A program made the translations under genes and the position numbers. Shown here piece by piece: positions 23,982 to 35,700 of a stretch of DNA of 64,000 bases (position 1 is the stretch's first letter; every line of letters starts with the position of its first letter). Source of the DNA: Phymorhynchus buccinoides (Eukaryota; Mollusca; Gastropoda; Neogastropoda; Raphitomidae); NCBI GenBank assembly GCA_017654935.2, contig CM065695.1:28285053-28349052 (forward strand). Direction: 5' to 3'. Below the pieces are notes generated by a model. The model saw only the letters and a program-made list of their open reading frames with translations, had not been told where the DNA came from and made no database searches.

Positions 23982-26900
23982 CGGGGGGGGGGAATCATGC
24001 GGAACTTGTGAGTTGTGAATGAATTAAAGTAGGAGGTGTATTGCTTTGTTCCTTGGTCAATGTGATGTTGAGATGGCATTTTATACTGTTGTATGAATGG
24101 AAACAACACACACACACACACCACACAGTCTCTCTACCCCTTCCGCATGACATGGGCAGATGGCCTGTTCATTAAACAATTGTTCATTGTTGTTGTTCAT
24201 TGTTCTCTCTCTCATTTTATACTGTTGTATGAATGGAGTCATGTGTAAGAGTCGCTGGCTCGTAATCCGTCAGGTTTGCAAGTGTGTGGGTTCGAATCCA
24301 GCTGGTGTCGCAGTGGTGTGTCCTTGTGAAAGGCACTTTAATTTACTCCTATTTTCCTCACTCCACCCAGGTGTAAAATGGGTACCTGACGTCAGTTGGG
24401 GAAAAAGTCCTTCGGATGAGACTTAAAACCGAGGTCCCGTGTGCGAACGCATGTACAAAGATCTTGCGCACACGTTAAAGCCCATTCCACTAATCGGTAC
24501 GAGTAGGCCGTGTTGTGCCGGTGGGATGGATGACACGAACTCACATAGCATGCATCCTGTGTGCCAGTTACAGTCTAAATGAAGACTTTTGGCGTGGGGC
24601 AGGATAAACATCCCCAATACTGGCAATAGGAAGAAGATGTGCAGCTTTGAACAATAATCTGCAGACACACAGATACACACACTCCCTCTCTCTCCCTCTC
24701 TGTCTCTCTCTCTCTCTCTGCTTTTGCTTGTGCCTTAAAAAAACCCCACCAAAAAAACAACGCATAGAGTTGGGTTGGTCGGAAACGAGGCTGACTTGGA
24801 CGGACATGAGGCTGACGTAACTCATTGGGCGAGGCCAAAACGACCAAAAAAAGCGGGGCTGAAATGGCACGAGTCCGATCTGAGTCCGATCTGACCGGCT
24901 TCCGCATGCACACAGAACACACAAAACCAAAACACACACAACAAGCACAAACACACATGTACGTACACATGCATGCTCACACACATACACACGTGCGTAC
25001 ACACACACATACATATATACACACACACACACACACACATAAGAGAAAGAACAAGAACTTAAAAACACCACCTTTACCTTAATACCTATATTAAATCCAG
25101 TCTTAAGTATGGGGCTACTGTTTGATAATATTGAGCACTCAGTCTCTTAAGCTAAGACTTAGAAATTACACAGAGTTTGCCAGATGTAACATGTTTAGCA
25201 CCTGGAGGGCGTCCATTTTGGGGAACATTCCAAGAACCTAGCTCAGTAGCTGTAAAAACTTCTGGCGGTTTGGCTTGCAACTCCAATTGATGGCAGATTG
25301 ATTCATTCCCTGACGGTGCAGAGAAATAATAGCTGATTGTCACACTAAGGAACAAAGAACTGTTGTGTGTGGCTTCTTCATTGTTGTGCACATGATTGAG
25401 ACTGTCTCTGAACACTAACAGAGATCTCCCAGTTATCTGGCACAAGCATAAAACCAATTTTCTTTTCCATTTTCGGCAAAGGTAAAGATGTGCCACCCCC
25501 CCTGCATTTCTCGGTTAATTCTATTTTTCCGTTTTTGCCTTTCTTACCATATATAAAGCTGTATTTTAGGAACATATTCAGCTAATAACCTTTTTGGAAT
25601 ACTAACCCTAACCCTAAACCTAACCCTACCCCCCACTATGTACTGCAGTACACCGCGATTTGTCACAGTTGTGGTTCGTTGCGTTTTTCCGTCTTATAGA
25701 GTGGGGGGTAGGGTTAGGGTTAGGGTTAGGGTTAGGGTTAGTATTCCAAAAAGGTTATTAGCTAAAAATGTTCCTAAAATACAGCTTTATGTATGGTAAG
25801 AAAGGCAATAACGGAAAAATAGAATTCACCGAGATAGGTAGGGGGGGTGGCACATCTTGACCTTTACCCCATTTTCTTTTTAGTTTAGCTTTATTGTTTG
25901 TTTGCTTTGGGCATACCCACAATTTTCAAATGAATGTGAATTGCATTCCAGTATATTGACTATGGATGTGAGCAAACGGTATATTTTGGCCTTGTGGTGA
26001 CATCAGGCGTGTAGTGTCACGCAGTGATGTCCTAAGGCCCAGGTCACAAGACATAGTCCTCTTAAAACTGAAAATGTCCTATTGTGTTCCCCCCTGTCAG
26101 GACAAGGACATTTTGTCCCATCACTGAGTGTGCATACATATACTTGACTCTTCTTTCTTCTTTGTTCTTGGCTATCTATCTCACTATGTTTACACGAAAA
26201 CTTTTGAACGGAGGGATCTAGGAGGCTCAAATTTTGCATGCGGAAAGGTACCTAGGATATCTAGGCCAATTTAGAAAATGAAGGTCATTGGTCAAGGTCA
26301 CTGGAGGTGAAAATGCTGACGCTCTAGTTTATTATTTGTTTGCCTTTAATTTTCTTGTTCTCGATGTAAAGCTCATGTGAAAAAGAGCACTATATAAATT
26401 CACATTATTATTATTATTATTAACCCATAACGCGTCATCTGCTGTTCGTTTTCAGCGTGTCTAAAGTGACTTGGATGCCTGGGTTTAAATGCGAACAGGG
26501 CCAAGTCTAAATGCGTACGGCCACAAAGGAACATTTTTTAAGAAAAAGGTCTCAAACGGTCTACCTAATATACGAAAACGAGCGAAAACATAAGAGACTG
26601 AATCTGATTCAAAGGGATTACGCTGATCTTGGGTCATTACGTCAATTTTAATACCATGGGCAGCATCTAAGTTTCATTAAGATTTAATAGTATGGTACAA
26701 TTGTGAGAAGTGGAAAAAAGTTCAGTCGGCGGAAGTAATGGCTAGCGGAAGCTGGTTTATAAAAAAAAATGCAGATCGGAAATTACATCTAAATATGGAT
26801 CAACAGTCGATTAAAGATAAAATCTATGCAAAATTTGGTAGGGTTTAGACAAATTTAACATTTTTTGTTCTTGTTTACGATCAAAAATGCACTTTTGCTT

Positions 26901-27915
26901 CTGTTTTCGCTCGTTTTCGTATATTAGGCACACCCGTCTCAAATACACCAATGCATTAAGCTGGATTATCAAAATGAATCATATAATTAGTAGTTGCTTT
27001 TGATCAGTCAATCTCACAGGCCTATCTGACGTGAATGCCACATGAAGCAGAAGTGTGCACCCTACACATCACATGCTCACGATGTTTAATGTTCAAACCC
27101 ATTTCCGCCTGAAAAGCAAAACATGATGCATGCAGTGTGTCATGCATGACCGTTAAGTCCCCTTGGATCAGCCAGGGAAACTTGGGGCCCCACATGATGC
27201 ATGCAAAGGAGTATTTGTATTTAGGGGACATGCATTACCGTAAGGCCGCAAACGTTGCATGCAACAAAAAACAAACTAAAAAAAAAAGGGAGGGGGGGGG
27301 GGGAGCATCTGTTTTTAGGTGTGGGAATGCATGGTGGGGAGGGGAGGGGGGACAGTGGAATGGTTGTTTAGTAGAGATGCTTTCGAAGGCCCCTCTTGAA
27401 GGCCTCCAAAGACTGAACGAAGGCAACTTGTCCACAGTAAAGAACAGACCGACCGGCCCCCATTTTTCAGTCCCAAAATCGGTTCGCCAGAATGGTCAAC
27501 ATACTGACCGTGGGCCCTAAAGTCAAAGAGAAGAAGAAGAAGAAGTTCTTCAGGGAGGCTGCGAGGAAAGAATGCTCTCTCTCCTCTACTTCAACAAAAG
27601 ATCTTTCTTTTTCCAAAGCATATAAAATACTCACATTATAATTTCCAGATTCTTCACTTTTTCTGCTATTTCATGTTGAATCTTAGCGATCAGACGTTCT
27701 TTCATGTCGGGAAACGCCGCAACAACAGCGATGTCATCGTCGACAGCCTCACAACATTCGCATTGCTCCAATAAATTGGCAACAGTTTGTATAATTGGTA
27801 GAGTTTCTGAGACTGTCTCTTTAACCACTTCCCTGAGGGAATAAATTGCTTTGAAACCTTTTTGCAAGTTTCTTTCCAGGGCCGAGCGCCCTTTCCTTTC
27901 GTTATCGTCTTCCAT
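17963..27915 (-). CDS. AIRIM: AFG2-interacting ribosome maturation factor (C1orf109 homologue), four exons, 204 aa
   Basis: Minus-strand exons 27915-27635, 21695-21510, 21200-21083 and 17992-17963 total 615 nt including TGA, giving 204 aa, about the length of the human protein. Recognition rests on aligned blocks: AFPDMKERLIAKI (human AFPDLKERLRRK), a central KH/S-rich helix, SLADLVEWLETVD (human SVADMLEWLQDIE), a DNLAQKW block matching the human ALPKAW block, and a hydrophobic VDLF near the C-terminus. The spacing from EWL to the final KW is identical to human. Exon 1 ends in AT before GTGAGT, exon 2 follows TTGCAG, and phases 2, 2, 0 fit. The exon 2 donor (GTATCC) and exon 3 donor (GTGTCT) are weak and were chosen by phase and alignment. 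The human protein acts with the AFG2A/AFG2B AAA ATPases and CINP in 60S maturation. Introns carry LINEs, SINEs and a telomere-like hairpin. Confidence 0.85.
18733..19860 (+). pseudogene. LINE reverse transcriptase remnant, frameshifted
   Basis: The 5'-truncated open frame starts LLDLSAAYDTIDHDML, then GVPQGSVLGPILF and the catalytic box MYADDTQL, all typical of non-LTR reverse transcriptase of the L2/CR1-like group. The frame breaks near 19100 (SLK-stop) and resumes one base shifted as TWMSNNKLKLNDDKT. The C-terminal domain (LDYCNSLL, AFTSSAVKLWNSLP) carries a TAA near 19805 just before SFKTNQKTHLF. No endonuclease domain remains. It lies in AIRIM intron 3 on the opposite strand to that gene. 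Confidence 0.9.
19861..20583 (+). mobile_element. LINE 3' untranslated region, GT-rich, with ATT tail
   Basis: About 600 bp is dominated by GT steps but holds fixed landmarks (CGCCCACGGCCGCGCTTCC, GATTGTGTTCGGCTAGAG) that recur in a second copy at 46-46.85 kb. It ends TGTAAAGCGCTTTGTG, GCGCTATATAAAT and (ATT)n. The shared landmarks show that the GT-rich stretch belongs to the element and is not a chance microsatellite. Confidence 0.8.
21839..21990 (+). mobile_element. MITE, CCGTATTTTACGG family
   Basis: The left end is degraded (ATATTTTACGGATTATAA). The right end TTGTAAAATACGG is followed by TA. In AIRIM intron 1. Confidence 0.8.
22100..22440. repeat. Second copy of the 5084 repeat
   Basis: It shares CAAAGCGCTTTACAATCAA, ACCAGCAACAACG, a short CA tract and ATTCAGTAAGCCATAGCAAC with 5084-5510. 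In AIRIM intron 1. Confidence 0.8.
22462..22660. repeat. Short ACTCGGCCT-type repeats
   Basis: AGGTCGGCCTC, CAACTCGGCCC, CAACTCGGCCTC, CATTTCGGCCTC and a late AGGTCGGCCC occur within 200 bp. A poly-C run lies at 22627-22640. Confidence 0.6.
23090..23143. repeat. (GT)n microsatellite
   Basis: About 26 GT units, directly before a LINE fragment. A shorter (GT)n at 23630-23672 follows the same fragment's GTT tail. Confidence 0.95.
23145..23630 (+). mobile_element. LINE 3' end fragment
   Basis: The frame IEYKLNTLCYKSIHKAAPSY, then TVGRRSFAVSGPTSWNKLP and FKANLKTHLFPCH-stop, is the C-terminus of a CR1/L2-like reverse transcriptase polyprotein. It is followed by GCGCCGTATAAATACTG and a (GTT)n tail. 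A long GT microsatellite (23090-23143) abuts its 5' end. Confidence 0.8.
23945..23992. repeat. Poly-G tract
   Basis: A run of 37 G, one C, then 10 G. It can form G-quadruplexes on the plus strand, and its exact length is likely to be unreliable in assembly. Confidence 0.95.
24240..24560 (+). mobile_element. SINE, tRNA-derived head and conserved body
   Basis: It has AGTCGCTGGCTCGTAATCCG with GTGGGTTCGAATCC (B box), then a body with CTTCGGATGAGACTTAAAAC and CGAGGTCCCGTGTGC. The body is shared with 14098. The 3' end is near 24560. In AIRIM intron 1. Confidence 0.75.
25482..25868. repeat. Long hairpin carrying telomere-like repeats
   Basis: Arms 25482-25637 and 25710-25868 are near-perfect inverted copies (GTAAAGATGTGCCACC against GGTGGCACATCTTGACC). 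The loop is about 70 bp. Each inner arm end holds TTAGGG-type units: about three CCCTAA on the left and five TTAGGG on the right. In AIRIM intron 1. Confidence 0.92.
26350..26421 (+). repeat. Retroposon tail with (ATT)n
   Basis: TTGTTCTCGATGTAAAGCTC, then CACTATATAAATTCAC and (ATT)n form a typical 3' tail. The body upstream is not recognisable. Confidence 0.55.
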
Positions 27916-28930
27916 TTCTGATTTCACGCCACACCGTGTTCAGAGAAGACCTAAAACTGCGAGAGTTATGTTTCTTGGAGTCTTATTGGTGCAAAGTATA
28001 TAAATAATCATCAAAACGGCAAAGATGTGTCGCATTTACTCTCTCTCTCTCTCTCACACACACAAACTTGACTAAGACACATCAAACACAAAAAGACCAT
28101 AAACTCACAGTTTTAGTTTTGCCAGTATGAGAATGAAAATCCATGAATGAGATGCATTTCTGTCTCTATCAACCCCCCCCCCCCTGTGTTTTTTTCTTGT
28201 TTCCCTTGACTACTCTTTCTTCCCTCCTCTCTTTCTGTTTCACTCCCCTCATCCTTCTCCTCACTATTTTTGTCTGTTATTCATGTTAATGACTTGTATT
28301 CTGTCCCATATACTCTCCTTAAATGTTGGCTTTATAATGCTGACTTCATCTTTTGCCTGGCTGATCATAATTTTTTAACAATGCATGTTTTTTTCTTTAC
28401 GTGCATGCACTTTTCTTATTATTTGATTTTTTTTCTTCCTTATTTTTGTTTATTTTTCTCAAGGAGTGGATGGGAAAAAAAGTATTGTATGCTTATTCTA
28501 ATATTACAATTGAACTAAAAAAACTCAAAACACTATCTGCACTGGAAATAGACTTCTGCTTATTCTAATACTCTCAGAACAAGAAAAATGTCCAGAAGAG
28601 TTTTGTGGGTGGAAAAAAAAAGCCCAGAAGAGTTTTGTGGGTGCAAGCAATGTTTGACTGATTTACATCATGCAGTTTTCATCTCCCTTGATGAATTAGT
28701 TCTGATTGTTGTTGGTTTTTTTAATTGAGGTGAAATAGGTTCTTGTCTCTCGAATGAATTGAAAGACATGAACAATTAGCAGGGGAGCTGGCTGAAAAGA
28801 AAAAAGTTTTCATAAAATTACGTTTTAGGCACAATAACCTGAATGGCAGGTGATCTATCCCAATACAGAGCCAGAGTGGGAAGCTTTCATCCTGTTGCAT
28901 CGGCGAGAAGCCAGTTGCTTCTATTTTCTT
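27916..28930. other. Upstream region of AIRIM
   Basis: No gene is visible. It contains a short CT/CA tract (about 28040-28070) and a pyrimidine-rich stretch (28140-28460). The AIRIM promoter should lie here, but no clear TATA or initiator stands out. Confidence 0.45.
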
Positions 28931-29182
28931 GTTAATATAACATACTTACCGTGGCTCACCAGTCCAATAAGCGACAGCTATTGGATTTCCTGTCACATAC
29001 ACAATAATATTTTTGCCAAAGCGAAAGTAGCCTAGCGGAAGCAACACCAACCAATGTGCACATGTTCCTATGACGTCCTTCCTCTTTTGAGGTAGCCCAT
29101 TGTATTAGTCATCTAGACTACAAAACCAAAAAGCAGGGAAGATAGGAGGGAATTAGTGTGAGCCACGGTATGTTATATTAAA
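28931..29182. mobile_element. Inverted-repeat element whose ends hold splice-donor-like sequence
   Basis: The left end GTTAATATAACATACTTACC continues to GTGGCTCAC. The right end GTGAGCCACGGTATGTTATA is the inverse apart from a 3-base difference. The element is 252 bp and non-coding, upstream of AIRIM in the AIRIM-ARL2BP spacer. Confidence 0.75.
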
Positions 29183-29334
29183 CGACATTTTATGAAGATT
29201 TTTTTTTTTAATTACACATACTTTACTGGTTATTAAAATCTCTTCTGATGTGCATACGACACTTTTATATAACCATTACAACAGCTTACAACATATGAGT
29301 TCAATAAAAGCTGTTTGTGTGTGTACATGAGTTG

Positions 29335-29403
29335 AAGAGTGTGTGTGTGCGTGCGTGCGTGCGTGCGTGTGTGTGTGTGTGTGTGTGTGTGCATGTGTGT
29401 GTG
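29335..29403. repeat. (GT)n / GTGC microsatellite
   Basis: GTGTGCGTGC followed by a long GT run, in the AIRIM-ARL2BP spacer. Confidence 0.9.
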
Positions 29404-29832
29404 ATGGCCTGTGTCACTGTTATTCATATCAGATACACATATAAACGAAAATAAAATCCAGTCATATACAGTACACACAATATGATTTGCAGAAAGACAC
29501 TCGGACAAAACAGAAAGAAACATACATATACAGACACATACACACGTATGCACCATGGCATACACACAGACATTCACACATAAACATTCACTCACACACA
29601 CTCTCTCTCTCTCTCTCTCTCTTGCAAATCTTAACACAACAAGCAGAAACATTTCATTCCAGTAGCTTCTTTTTGAAGGCATCAAAGTAACAACACTAAT
29701 ATTTTTGTCCAACTATTATTTCACTTTTACTAGATTGTTCAGCAACTCATATTTTTCTGATTGGATTGACATCCATAAAATGTTATATTTTAATCGATGC
29801 AGTCGTAGAAAATGAGCTGCTTAGAGATTAAT

Positions 29833-29997
29833 GCTTTGTGCACATTACACGCGGAAACCTCATGCGATTATCCGCAAATAAGTTAAAGAAAGTGTGGAAT
29901 AAGCGGATGGGATAAGCCCATGCGCTTGTTTTTATTACTTTCTTTCACTTATTTGCAGATAGGTGTTTGAGGTTTCCACGTGTCATGTGCACAAAAC
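29833..29997. mobile_element. Inverted-repeat element
   Basis: TTTGTGCACATTACACG... pairs with ...CGTGTCATGTGCACAAAA. Inner arms contain AAATAAGTTAAAGAAAG against CTTTCTTTCACTTATTT. Related pieces occur at about 12330-12430 and 44992-45400. Confidence 0.75.
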
Positions 29998-30831
29998 CTA
30001 ACTTCATGACCATTTAAAATAGCAATGCAGTACAGTGAGTATTTCAAAGCAAGTATGATAAGAATTACAGTTTCTATTTATCACAACAGCATGATTTCAA
30101 CAGAGGTTGAAGGTAAATTCTGCACACACATATATATGTACACATAAATAATACTTTTACACATATTAAAAGACATGCACACACATATCATGCACTCTAC
30201 ATAAGCTACAGATAGTTAAATTACAACTGTCATCAGATCAGTAACTTCACTTTTAACGGAATTCTTGGTGCAACAAATTCTTTTGAAAGTTTGGCAGATA
30301 TTCTATTCCATGACCAACTCGTTCGTAAATCCAATGAGAAATAACATGCAGAAAATGGACGGAATACACAGAATAAATTAGGAGCCATATTTTACAATTG
30401 TTAAATGCACAGTGTTAGATTTATATCTGTAATTCAATTCACTGTTGACATGTAAGGAGAGCCTTCATTGTTGTTTCTTCATATTTTATTACAATACAAG
30501 CAGAACATACCTGAAAAGTCATTTTGCTGTTAATGTACAAAAAAATAGTTTTAGCGTGTTTGTGTGTCCTTCCTATCCAAATAATAAATAAAAGGATTCA
30601 TTATCCAAATGCTTTAGTTATATTTTTCAAACAACAAATGCAGTTTCTTGGCACACTCTGGAAAAAAAATCATCTGAACTAATAAGAATTCCAACCATTA
30701 TAAAAATGATTTTTTTTTAATTGTTTTCATCTCACAACTGCATTAACCATCAAAAGATTAGCTGTTGTTTAAGGTTGGAAAAATAATAACTGCAATTAAC
30801 ATTGTTGTGAAACAATTAACAAAGAAAACTT
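29998..30831. other. No recognisable feature
   Basis: AT-rich spacer with no open frame of interest and no repeat family that I recognise. Confidence 0.55.
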
Positions 30832-31236
30832 CAAAACTCCCTCTTCCTCTCCGTTCTGCCAACTCCCTTTCTTCATTTAAGTCTTCCCTCAAAACCACTC
30901 TCTTCAAATCGTAGCCTGCTCTTTTCTTTTGGAAAGTAATTTTTGTCCCTTCTGTGCGCGTGTGTTTGTGTGCAGCGTGTGGTTTGTGCAAGCATGTGTT
31001 GTGTGTGTGGTGTGTGTGTGTGTGTGTGTGTTGTTTTTTTGTGCGTGCGCGTTTGTGTGTGCGCATGCATGTGTGTGCGTGTGTATACAAAGCAATTTTT
31101 GACATTCTCATATTTTCTACTGCTTTTAAAATAAAATAAATTTGGGGGTTATTCATTTATTTGTTTATTATTGTAAGTGCTTAGGGCTTGTTTAAGAATA
31201 AGCGCATATAAATGATCATTATTATTATTATTATTA
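30832..31236 (+). mobile_element. LINE 3' end fragment near the ARL2BP stop
   Basis: The short C-terminal frame LPLPLRSANSLSSFKSSLK ends at a TAG near 30914. A GT-rich stretch follows, then AAGCGCATATAAAT and (ATT)n ending about 31236. It lies about 65 bp beyond the ARL2BP stop on the opposite strand, so the ARL2BP 3'UTR probably runs into it. Confidence 0.75.
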
Positions 31237-31299
31237 AAAACAACAAAAGGTTCTTATTGAAGGGAAGATCATCGGCAACAGAAACGGCGCCATCCCCGG

Positions 31300-32658
31300 T
31301 CAGTGTTTGCGGAAGCTCTGGCCCATCAGACACAGGCCCACCCCCTCCATGGCCAGGTCGCTGTGCACCGGGATCACCTTGATGCCATCGCTGAGGTCCA
31401 CCGTACGCCCTTCCTTGTCCTGCGGGCCAACAGGAGAGTGAGAGCCACAGCTGTACCATCGATGCTTTTCATCAGAAATGGGGGAATCATTTTTTTAACA
31501 GATTGTTCTTTTTTTGTGTGAAAGATAATGACTCTCAAACTACATAGTGTTGAGCAAATATGAAATAGTGAGGCTAAGAGAGAGGATATAGTGAAATGAA
31601 TAAGGGGAAGGAACTCCCTTTTTTTTAACCAAAGTTGGCACCGATTGTTGTGGCAACTACTTTCACTTTGCTAGGCGAATCGGTGCCATAAATAACTTTG
31701 GTTTAAAAAAAGGGAGTTAATTATGAGAAGTTCCTTCCCCTTATTCATTTCATTAGATATTGTTGCTTTTAAGTGCTGCAGCCTCAGGGCCTAGTTGGGA
31801 TTTGGGACCACCCATACCCCAATACCAATTATCGTATTTTACAGACTACAAGGCGATACTTTTTCCCCAGACTGAGACCCATGCGCCTTATATATAATAT
31901 GACAGAATAAATAAAATAGTAAGAAAGTGTAATAACAAAATCTGAATTTTGTGTAAAATTAGGGAGGTGCGCCTTATAGTCTGAAAAATATGGTATTTTA
32001 AAGTCCGTTTAGCTAAGTGAGAGGGGTGTGGATGTGATCATCAGCAAGGGATCGCCACTGTAAACAAATTTCAGCCTGGATTTTCAGAACAGCAACTGAC
32101 TCCTCTGCTATCTGCTGGTCAAAGTCGGACATGACTGATGTTCATATACAACACACAGTGCTTTCAGTCTGTGACATTGCATTCGTCAAACATTACGTAC
32201 AATGTCCTTTGTAACTTATTTCTTTACTTCTTGGGCAGAATTGTTTTGTGTTTACAGACAAGTAAAATAAAAGAAGAATGGTGTGGGATTTTTGTTTGTT
32301 AGTTTTTAAATAATCTCTTTGCTTTACAAAAAAAACCCACGTCACGTGTCACATTCCCTCTTATGCTAGGAAAATTTCTTAAGATTTCTTACCAGCTATA
32401 AGAAGAAAAACACGTGAAAACCATGATTTTGACACGGGACGTGGTGGGTCTTTAAGGTTAAGTTTGCAGAATAAGCGTCTCTAAAGAGTTAAAATATAAT
32501 GGAAAACCCCCTCATAATTCACCAAATCATGCATCTTCAGGGGAATCATAGTACATGTATTGAATTTGACCGCAACATGTAACCAAATTGCCTGAAAGTC
32601 CCATTTCATTTTCCATTATTATCAATACTTATTCTTCAGTAATTATCAATAGTTTACA

Positions 32659-32715
<57 letters not shown>

Positions 32716-35700
32716 CCGCATGACTATTCTAACACAAACGCAACTTCTAACAAAAAGTTTAAATAAAACGAACCGCTCTGAAATCAAGCACGAGTTCCTT
32801 GAAAGCCACAAAGTCGCTGAAGGTCAGCAGAAGGTCAAAGACGTCACCGTCTAGTTCCGCCTTTCTTGACCTAAAATCACAATACATGTACACCAATAGA
32901 AAAAAAATCCTTTTTTTAGCTTCCATATTTTATTTAACCCTTTAGTTCGGTGAACGTTCAGAAAGAGAACGTTCTGGAACGTACGGATTCCACATGGCCG
33001 GTTTGGGCGCTTCCATTTTGTTTCTATCACATGGCAGTCACGTGGACGCTTCAGCCTCACTTTCGCAATAGATTACACTTACGCTTGTTTTTGTTCGATC
33101 TATGTGAATTTTTGAAGTCGTGTTACTGACATCGGCATTTTCCCGACTTTTACATCATAGATGATGAATCGTTATTGCATCCACTGAGTGATGACAGCGA
33201 TAAAAATTCCTTGTTTTGTGAAAGATAGGAATTATAAGATCGTGAAGTGAAAGGGTAAGTGAATGATTTTGATCTACATTTCCATTCGTCTTAGGCTTCA
33301 CCAGTGGTGACCAGTCTGCAAAAAGTAGGCAGTGAATGACTAGTGAATGCAGTTTGTGACTACACTTTGGCATTTTGATTTTTTTTGTGGAGCCATGCAT
33401 CCCCATAACATCTTGAAATTCATTTTGCAAATCAGACAGACATCTCGGCAACATTTTCAAAACAAAAAAACCTGCTAGGGTATATTTTATTTGATTATTT
33501 TTCTGACGCTAACCCCCCTTTTGTACGGAGTGACGTCCCTTGGGCTAGCATTTCAGAGGTGACTGAGCGCACAGAGCGTCAGGGCTTAAAGAGTTAATCA
33601 TCCTTCTTTAATTCTGACTTACGGACTCACTAAAACCACAACAACCAAGATAATTTTATGGGTACTTTTTTTCATAATGAGAATGGTACGGTGGGGAGGG
33701 GTGTAAATCTTTGCGGTTTGCCCTTCTTTGATCAGCCTTAATCTGGACAATACCGGTCTACATAAAAAAGTCAATAAAATTGAGAAAGTAACACCACAAA
33801 GTGCTTTACAATAAAATTGTATTACCTAAATGAAAACAGCAGAAAAATTACTAATCAAGATGATTTAATAATGCTTTAAATTAAACCTTTCGCCACCAGC
33901 CATTTTTTAGCAAAATAATCTGTAAAACTTACAAGGGTAAAGAAAAGTTGGTGTCTGCAATACTGTGAATCCCCCTGTGACATGTATCAAATCCCTGTGA
34001 CATGTATCAAATAAAGTCTTTCCTTATCTCCCCAAATTAACAACATACGGTCATTGGATAACAGATCCTAACTTCATGCCTTTTAAGTGACAAGGGCCGT
34101 AATAAAAAAACATGACTTCGGTGGCGAAAGGGTTAAAGCATTGGAATTTATGCATCCACAACATGTGCCCGACAATAAGTACAGTACTATTTTGTATTAA
34201 ATAGCAAACAAAAAATAATAAGTCACTTTTAAGACTCAAAACAAAACGCCATACAATTCAACATGATTATTGTTTTGTCATGAATATCAACAATTTTGAA
34301 AATTCATAAGAATTTTCGTCACTTCAATGAGAGACTTAGTGGCATGATGCTCGTGTGGGGCTAATCCTCTCTATATTCTTAGTTGGGGATAAAGAAAGAG
34401 AGAGAGAGAGAGGGAGGTGTCCCACCATCTCTCTCTCTCTCACTACGCCCAACTAAGAATTTCGCGTGATAAGCCCCTAGTGCATTGACTGCCCTCTGGC
34501 GTGAACAAAAATCGCCATAAGTCAACCATTGTTTTATAACCTTCATTTAGTTGCATCTAAATTTAATAATGACACAATACGAACATTTTTGTTCTTTATT
34601 TCTTCGTTTTTGTTTTTGTTTGTACATGAGGCAACTTACGTCAATGTCTGAATAAAGTCATCCATGCTGAAGTCTGGAACTCTTTTGGAAATTTCTTTCA
34701 CAAGGAAGCTTTCCACCAGTTCTACCTGTCCCCCCAAAAAGGGAATTAAAAAAAGAACATGAATTTCAGTTCAGATTTACCCTTGTCATTATTTACATCA
34801 CTGAGGTACATAAGGAAAAGATCAATGGCAGGTGCAAGGACCAGTCTCTTAATGTGTATACATAATACATGGGTGTTTTCACAAAACTCCTAAAAACCTG
34901 ACAGGCAGAGGTACAGGGGCAACTGGAGGAAACGCTATTTTAAAATGATCTGACAGATCTCCATGAAGCAAACTACAAAGCTAAGACATGACATAGGCAG
35001 TGACAAGTACATGTAATGGCAGGGGTAACATATGGGAAGGTGCTTAAAATGATTTGACAGGCTCTCCATGAAACAAATTACAAAGCTAAGGCACCCAGGT
35101 CCTCCCACCCAGGTCAGTGCTTACAAAGCTAAGACATGACATAGGCAGTGACAAGAACATGTACCGTACTTTTCGGCTCATTAGGCGCTGCTGTGTATAA
35201 GGCGAATAGGGCAATTTTCAAGAAAAATCTGACAAAATCCAAGTAAAAAGCGTCCTCGTTTATAAGGCGATACACACCTCGCAACAGAAAGTCGAAGTTT
35301 GAAGCCCATACACGTCCTGTAAACGATTACCGACCGCCATTTTGTTGTCGTAAACGAGAGTTGGCTCCCTTCTCAAATAATCGAAACTTCCGTTTTTGCG
35401 ACTTCCGGTTGTTGTGCTTGGCCAATTCTTCACGAAAACTGGTAGAATTATGGCATTTTAAGCTCTACAACGATGCTTTTTACATCCAACGAAGGGTTGT
35501 GGCATCTGTTGGATGGTATCTCGGACGATAACAGGGATTTCGAAGCATTTTAACGTGAGTATTCGTCGTATCGGCGACTCGCTACCACTTTTGATGTTGT
35601 GACTCACAGTAGACTGTACTGAGTACAGCAATCGTTGCCTCTCTTCTCACGATTTTGTTCACTTATAGGGCGCCCTCGTTTATTAGGCGCATAGGTCGAA

